From positions 43,988 to 107,987 of the forward strand of contig NW_026712553.1 of assembly GCF_022539665.2 (NCBI RefSeq): DNA of 64,000 nucleotides, in the 5' to 3' direction. The DNA is from Daphnia carinata. Lineage: Eukaryota; Arthropoda; Branchiopoda; Diplostraca; Daphniidae. The position numbers and the translations under genes were made by a program. Each line of letters starts with the position of its first letter. Positions within the stretch are counted from its first letter, which is position 1. This document shows positions 61,243 through 64,000 of this stretch, piece by piece. The notes under the pieces are model-generated. The model did no database searches. It was not told the DNA's origin and worked only from the letters and a program-made list of their open reading frames with translations.

Positions 61243-63159
61243 CTATCCTTCCGGGCGGATTCCTTCCGCATCGATAATATGTCCTAAATGGGACACCTTG
61301 GCGGCTCCGAAAACGCATTTTCCGATGTTGAGGGTCAAACTTGCTCTCTCTAGGGCGGTTAATACCAGCTCTAGGCGTGCCAAGTGCTCCTCGAACGTTC
61401 GCCCAAACACTAATATGTCGTCTAGATAAACTAGACACATGTGCCACTTCAACCCGGCCAAAACACGATCCATCAAGCGCTGGAATGTCGCAGGAGCGTT
61501 GCACAACCCAAATGGCAAGCGCGTGAACTGGTAGAGACCATCGGGAGTGACAAACGCGGTCTTCTCCCGGTCCTCTAAGGCTACGGGCACCTGCCAATAC
61601 CCACTCGCGAGGTCCAAACATGAGAAAAATTGAGCGCCGGCGAGTCTGTCCAAGACATCGTCAATCCGAGGCATTGGATAGACGTCGCGCTTAGTCACTG
61701 CGTTAAGGCGCCGAAAATCGATACAGAACCGATAATCCCCCGACTTTGCCTTGCGGACTAGGACAACGGGGGAACTCCAAGGGCTAAAAGATCCCTCCAC
61801 CACCCCGTCTTCTAACATTTCTTCTACTTTGTCGGCAATAACCTGACGCTTAAACGCCGACACTCTATATGGCGCCGATTTAATGGGACGCTCATCTCCC
61901 GTGTCAATGTGGTGGACAACCTCTGTGGTGTGACCAATATGCCTTTTAGACGGCGGGAAGCAGGCTCGCTTACGCTCGAGCATTATCAGTAACGCTTTCC
62001 GTTGGGAAGGATCTAATCCTTCCCCGACTTTCACTTGCGAATTGAGTTCGACCTCTTGCTCTTCCGGGTGCACGGTGGGACACACCTCCGAGAACCTGTC
62101 TGTAATTGTGCACAGTACAGCGTCTTCATCCATCTCAACGGCACAAAAGAAATGCCGTCTTTTCAGGCGTAATTCCCCGGGGGAAAAATTAACAAGGGGA
62201 ATTTCCGTTAGCCCATTATGGACAGAGACAACGCTCGCGGGTATCACCCATTCCTTCCCCGGCTTCGCACAGCAGTTAAATTTGACATATGCTGTCCCCG
62301 ATATGTCCGACGACAACCTCCCCCTTACGAAAACGAGCGAGTTGGGTGGAACTAGCTGGAGTCCATCCGCTTTTACAGGCATCCAGCCCCGTCGTTTTGA
62401 TGGCGATTCTTCCGCGAAAGACTCTATGAGCCCATCGCTAACGTCAAGATATTCCTCATTCCTTCGTTCTTCCTCCAAAAAATTTTCCTCCCTCCCCATC
62501 TCCTCGTTAATTATATACACTTCTTCCGACCATCGCACCTTCTTTTTCTCCTTCGTCAAAACTTCCTCTCTCTTACTTCCTTCGCCCTCTTCGACTTCCC
62601 TGCACCCCTGACTTAAATCTCCCTCAATTAATGCTATATCCTCCCTTTTTACATCCTTTTCTTCTACGTTACTTTTCTCCCTTACTAAATCTAAATCCCT
62701 ATTTTCCTGTGCCACTACCCCCTTATTTTCCTTCACAACTAACCCTTCCCTGACTAATTCAATTCTCTTTCCCCTTACTACAATGTTAGTTTTACTATTT
62801 ACAATCCAGTCGACACCCAAGATTAGTGCGAAGGGAGCGGTCCTTAGAACGGTTACGGACGGTAGGGTTACACAGCTGTCCTTCCATTTGATGGATAAGG
62901 GTAAGGACACCTCTACTCGCACAACCTTGTTGTCGACTCCCCTTAACTTAGTTTTTGTGACTTTACGCAGCGGATCTAAAAACTTACGGACGACGCTTAG
63001 CCGCACGGCACTGACGCTAGCACCCGAGTCGACAAGTGCTACTACTTCTCCTACACTTTTTATCCACACCTTGATAAGAGGCAAGGCTGGGCGACTTTCA
63101 GTCACAAAAAATCCCTTCAAGGGCGCCATTGCCCTCGACGCACTACCCCGTCGTTTTTT
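61243..63159 (-). CDS. pol: Gypsy pol: protease and reverse transcriptase, joined (copy 2)
   Basis: About 640 residues in one frame from the frameshift site to TAG 61243-61245: protease with VALVDSGASVSAV, acidic/basic linker, then RT with LDLASGYWQVPV and VYLDDILVF. The 2-bp insertion that breaks copy 1 near 15060 is absent (gatatgtccgac), which identifies that insertion as the later change. The TAG at the RT-RNase H border is shared with copy 1. Confidence 0.9.
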   Translation of the reverse strand, partial: KKRRGSASRAMAPLKGFFVTESRPALPLIKVWIKSVGEVVALVDSGASVSAVRLSVVRKFLDPLRKVTKTKLRGVDNKVVRVEVSLPLSIKWKDSCVTLPSVTVLRTAPFALILGVDWIVNSKTNIVVRGKRIELVREGLVVKENKGVVAQENRDLDLVREKSNVEEKDVKREDIALIEGDLSQGCREVEEGEGSKREEVLTKEKKKVRWSEEVYIINEEMGREENFLEEERRNEEYLDVSDGLIESFAEESPSKRRGWMPVKADGLQLVPPNSLVFVRGRLSSDISGTAYVKFNCCAKPGKEWVIPASVVSVHNGLTEIPLVNFSPGELRLKRRHFFCAVEMDEDAVLCTITDRFSEVCPTVHPEEQEVELNSQVKVGEGLDPSQRKALLIMLERKRACFPPSKRHIGHTTEVVHHIDTGDERPIKSAPYRVSAFKRQVIADKVEEMLEDGVVEGSFSPWSSPVVLVRKAKSGDYRFCIDFRRLNAVTKRDVYPMPRIDDVLDRLAGAQFFSCLDLASGYWQVPVALEDREKTAFVTPDGLYQFTRLPFGLCNAPATFQRLMDRVLAGLKWHMCLVYLDDILVFGRTFEEHLARLELVLTALERASLTLNIGKCVFGAAKVSHLGHIIDAEGIRPEG

Positions 63160-64000
63160 GTCGGACAATCTCTGGCGATATGACCATGCCGATTGCAGGC
63201 ATAACACAACCTCGGTGGTGGGCCTCTTGGGACAAATCCTCCACACCTCCCCCTCGCGGAACGTTAGGGTTCGAATTAACCGTAAGCCGTGATAACGATG
63301 TAGAAATTTGGCTCACCAACCTGTCTCCCAAGTTTTGAAAGAGGGCGGTCAAATCTGGCGTCGATGGAGCAACATTCGTCGGAGGCGCTGTTAGAACAGG
63401 TTCCGTTGTTAACATTGGGGTGGGTACACTTGGTATTGCGGGGAGTTAAACCAAGTTGCTCAAGGTCGCGAAGTCGTGCTAGGAAAGCCGTGAAATCTAC
63501 TGGTACCGGTGACGTTAGAGCTGCGACGTAGATGGGGTTTGCGAGACCTCGTAACAACAATTTGATGACATCCGCCTCAGGTAGTGCAACGGGACAACGA
63601 AGGCAAAGCCGACGCTTGTCCAACGCGTACTCAAGACACGACTCCCCCGACTTTTGCGTTCGCGCTTCCACAAGCGAGCTCCACTCTAAAAACGATAGTG
63701 TACGCGCGAAATTGACAACCAACGCGGCCGACCAAAGCGCCCAGGTATCATAAAGATGGCCCGTCTGTACGTGCCATTGGGAGGCGGTCCCTTCAAGACG
63801 GGTTACAGCCACCAGGAGACGGTTCTCCTCGGTCCAGCCTTCAAGACCGGCTACCCTCTCGACATGGTCGATGAAGCCCTGCACTTCCTCACCTACAGCA
63901 CCCGAAAAGCGCGGTATCGAACCTACAGCAATTGTTGACGGGTGAGCATTTCGTGCAGCTGGTATCGCGGCAGCAAGGGCTTGGATAGCCTCGTTGTTTT
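63119..64000 (-). pseudogene. gag: Gypsy gag (copy 2, partial, frameshifted)
   Basis: Gag sequence from the window end toward the zinc knuckle. An extra G near 63440 (gcggggagtt for gcgggagtt) shifts the frame after LRDLEQLGLTP. A second change (ctccacacctccccctcg for ctccaccttcccctcg near 63241) shifts it again before the zinc knuckle. So this gag cannot be made whole, whereas copy 1 gag is intact. Confidence 0.85.
63153..63159 (-). promoter_or_regulatory. Programmed -1 frameshift site A AAA AAC (copy 2)
   Basis: Same heptamer and frame relation as 15916-15922. Confidence 0.75.

Larger units (their letters stand above)
59101..64000 (-). mobile_element. Ty3/gypsy retrotransposon copy 2 (cut by window end)
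   Basis: Same element as 10958-18449 at an offset of about 47239. It lacks a clean 3' LTR because that part falls in the interleaved segment; the 5' LTR lies beyond the window. Differences from copy 1 include a 7-bp deletion near the integrase C-terminus, an intact protease-RT join and a broken gag. Confidence 0.92.

Overview
The window is eukaryotic and most likely from a branchiopod crustacean of the Daphnia type. Genes are split by short introns (about 50-160 bp) with GT-AG borders. It holds long Tyr-Tyr-Thr-Thr repeat proteins (YYTTTYAAP type), a broken BTB/POZ gene and a Thr/Val-rich secreted-protein candidate, all of a kind I associate with daphnid genomes. Recognisable conserved genes are APC15, POLR3A, DNAJC12, SLC38A10 and VDAC; most are damaged or partial. 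The species call is inference from these families, not from a database match.

Layout. (1) 1-10227, block A: 3' end of APC15 (minus), a BTB/POZ pseudogene, a Thr/Val-rich secreted-protein candidate, two Tyr-rich repeat pseudogenes (minus), a truncated inverted-repeat element and a 223-bp repeat with a strong hairpin. (2) 10228-18449: a Ty3/gypsy LTR retrotransposon on the minus strand (10958-18449) that shares one LTR with a shrunken relative (10228-10957). (3) 18450-20450: the longest Tyr-rich repeat gene (minus), fused head to head to the last two exons of a VDAC gene (plus). (4) 20952-40480: three tandem copies (periods 7212 and 7680 bp) of a unit with DNAJC12 (minus), a 725-bp inverted-repeat element, the 223-bp repeat and a broken SLC38A10 gene (plus). 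Only the first DNAJC12 is complete; the other two share a stop codon and a lost C-terminus. (5) 42114-46678: a POLR3A copy (plus) with good splice sites, but lacking about 250 residues and with a catalytic Asp replaced by His. (6) 47782-58034, block A': APC15 complete at its 3' end, then a near-identical copy of block A at an offset of about 47.8 kb. (7) 58035-59100: a base-level interleaving of the retrotransposon and SLC38A10, almost certainly an assembly artefact. (8) 59101-64000: a second gypsy copy, cut by the window end.

The region is dominated by recent duplication. The two A blocks differ by only a handful of substitutions and small indels, and the three tandem units are nearly as close. 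Together with the interleaved segment this suggests two haplotypes, or two recent tandem copies, joined in one contig. The genes do not form a pathway. The shared history is tandem duplication, breakage at repeat ends and decay of extra copies. I found no convincing new molecular system. The signals most worth following are the Tyr-rich repeat family, the hairpin whose outer stem is rebuilt in a diverged copy, the POLR3A active-site change and the interleaved segment.
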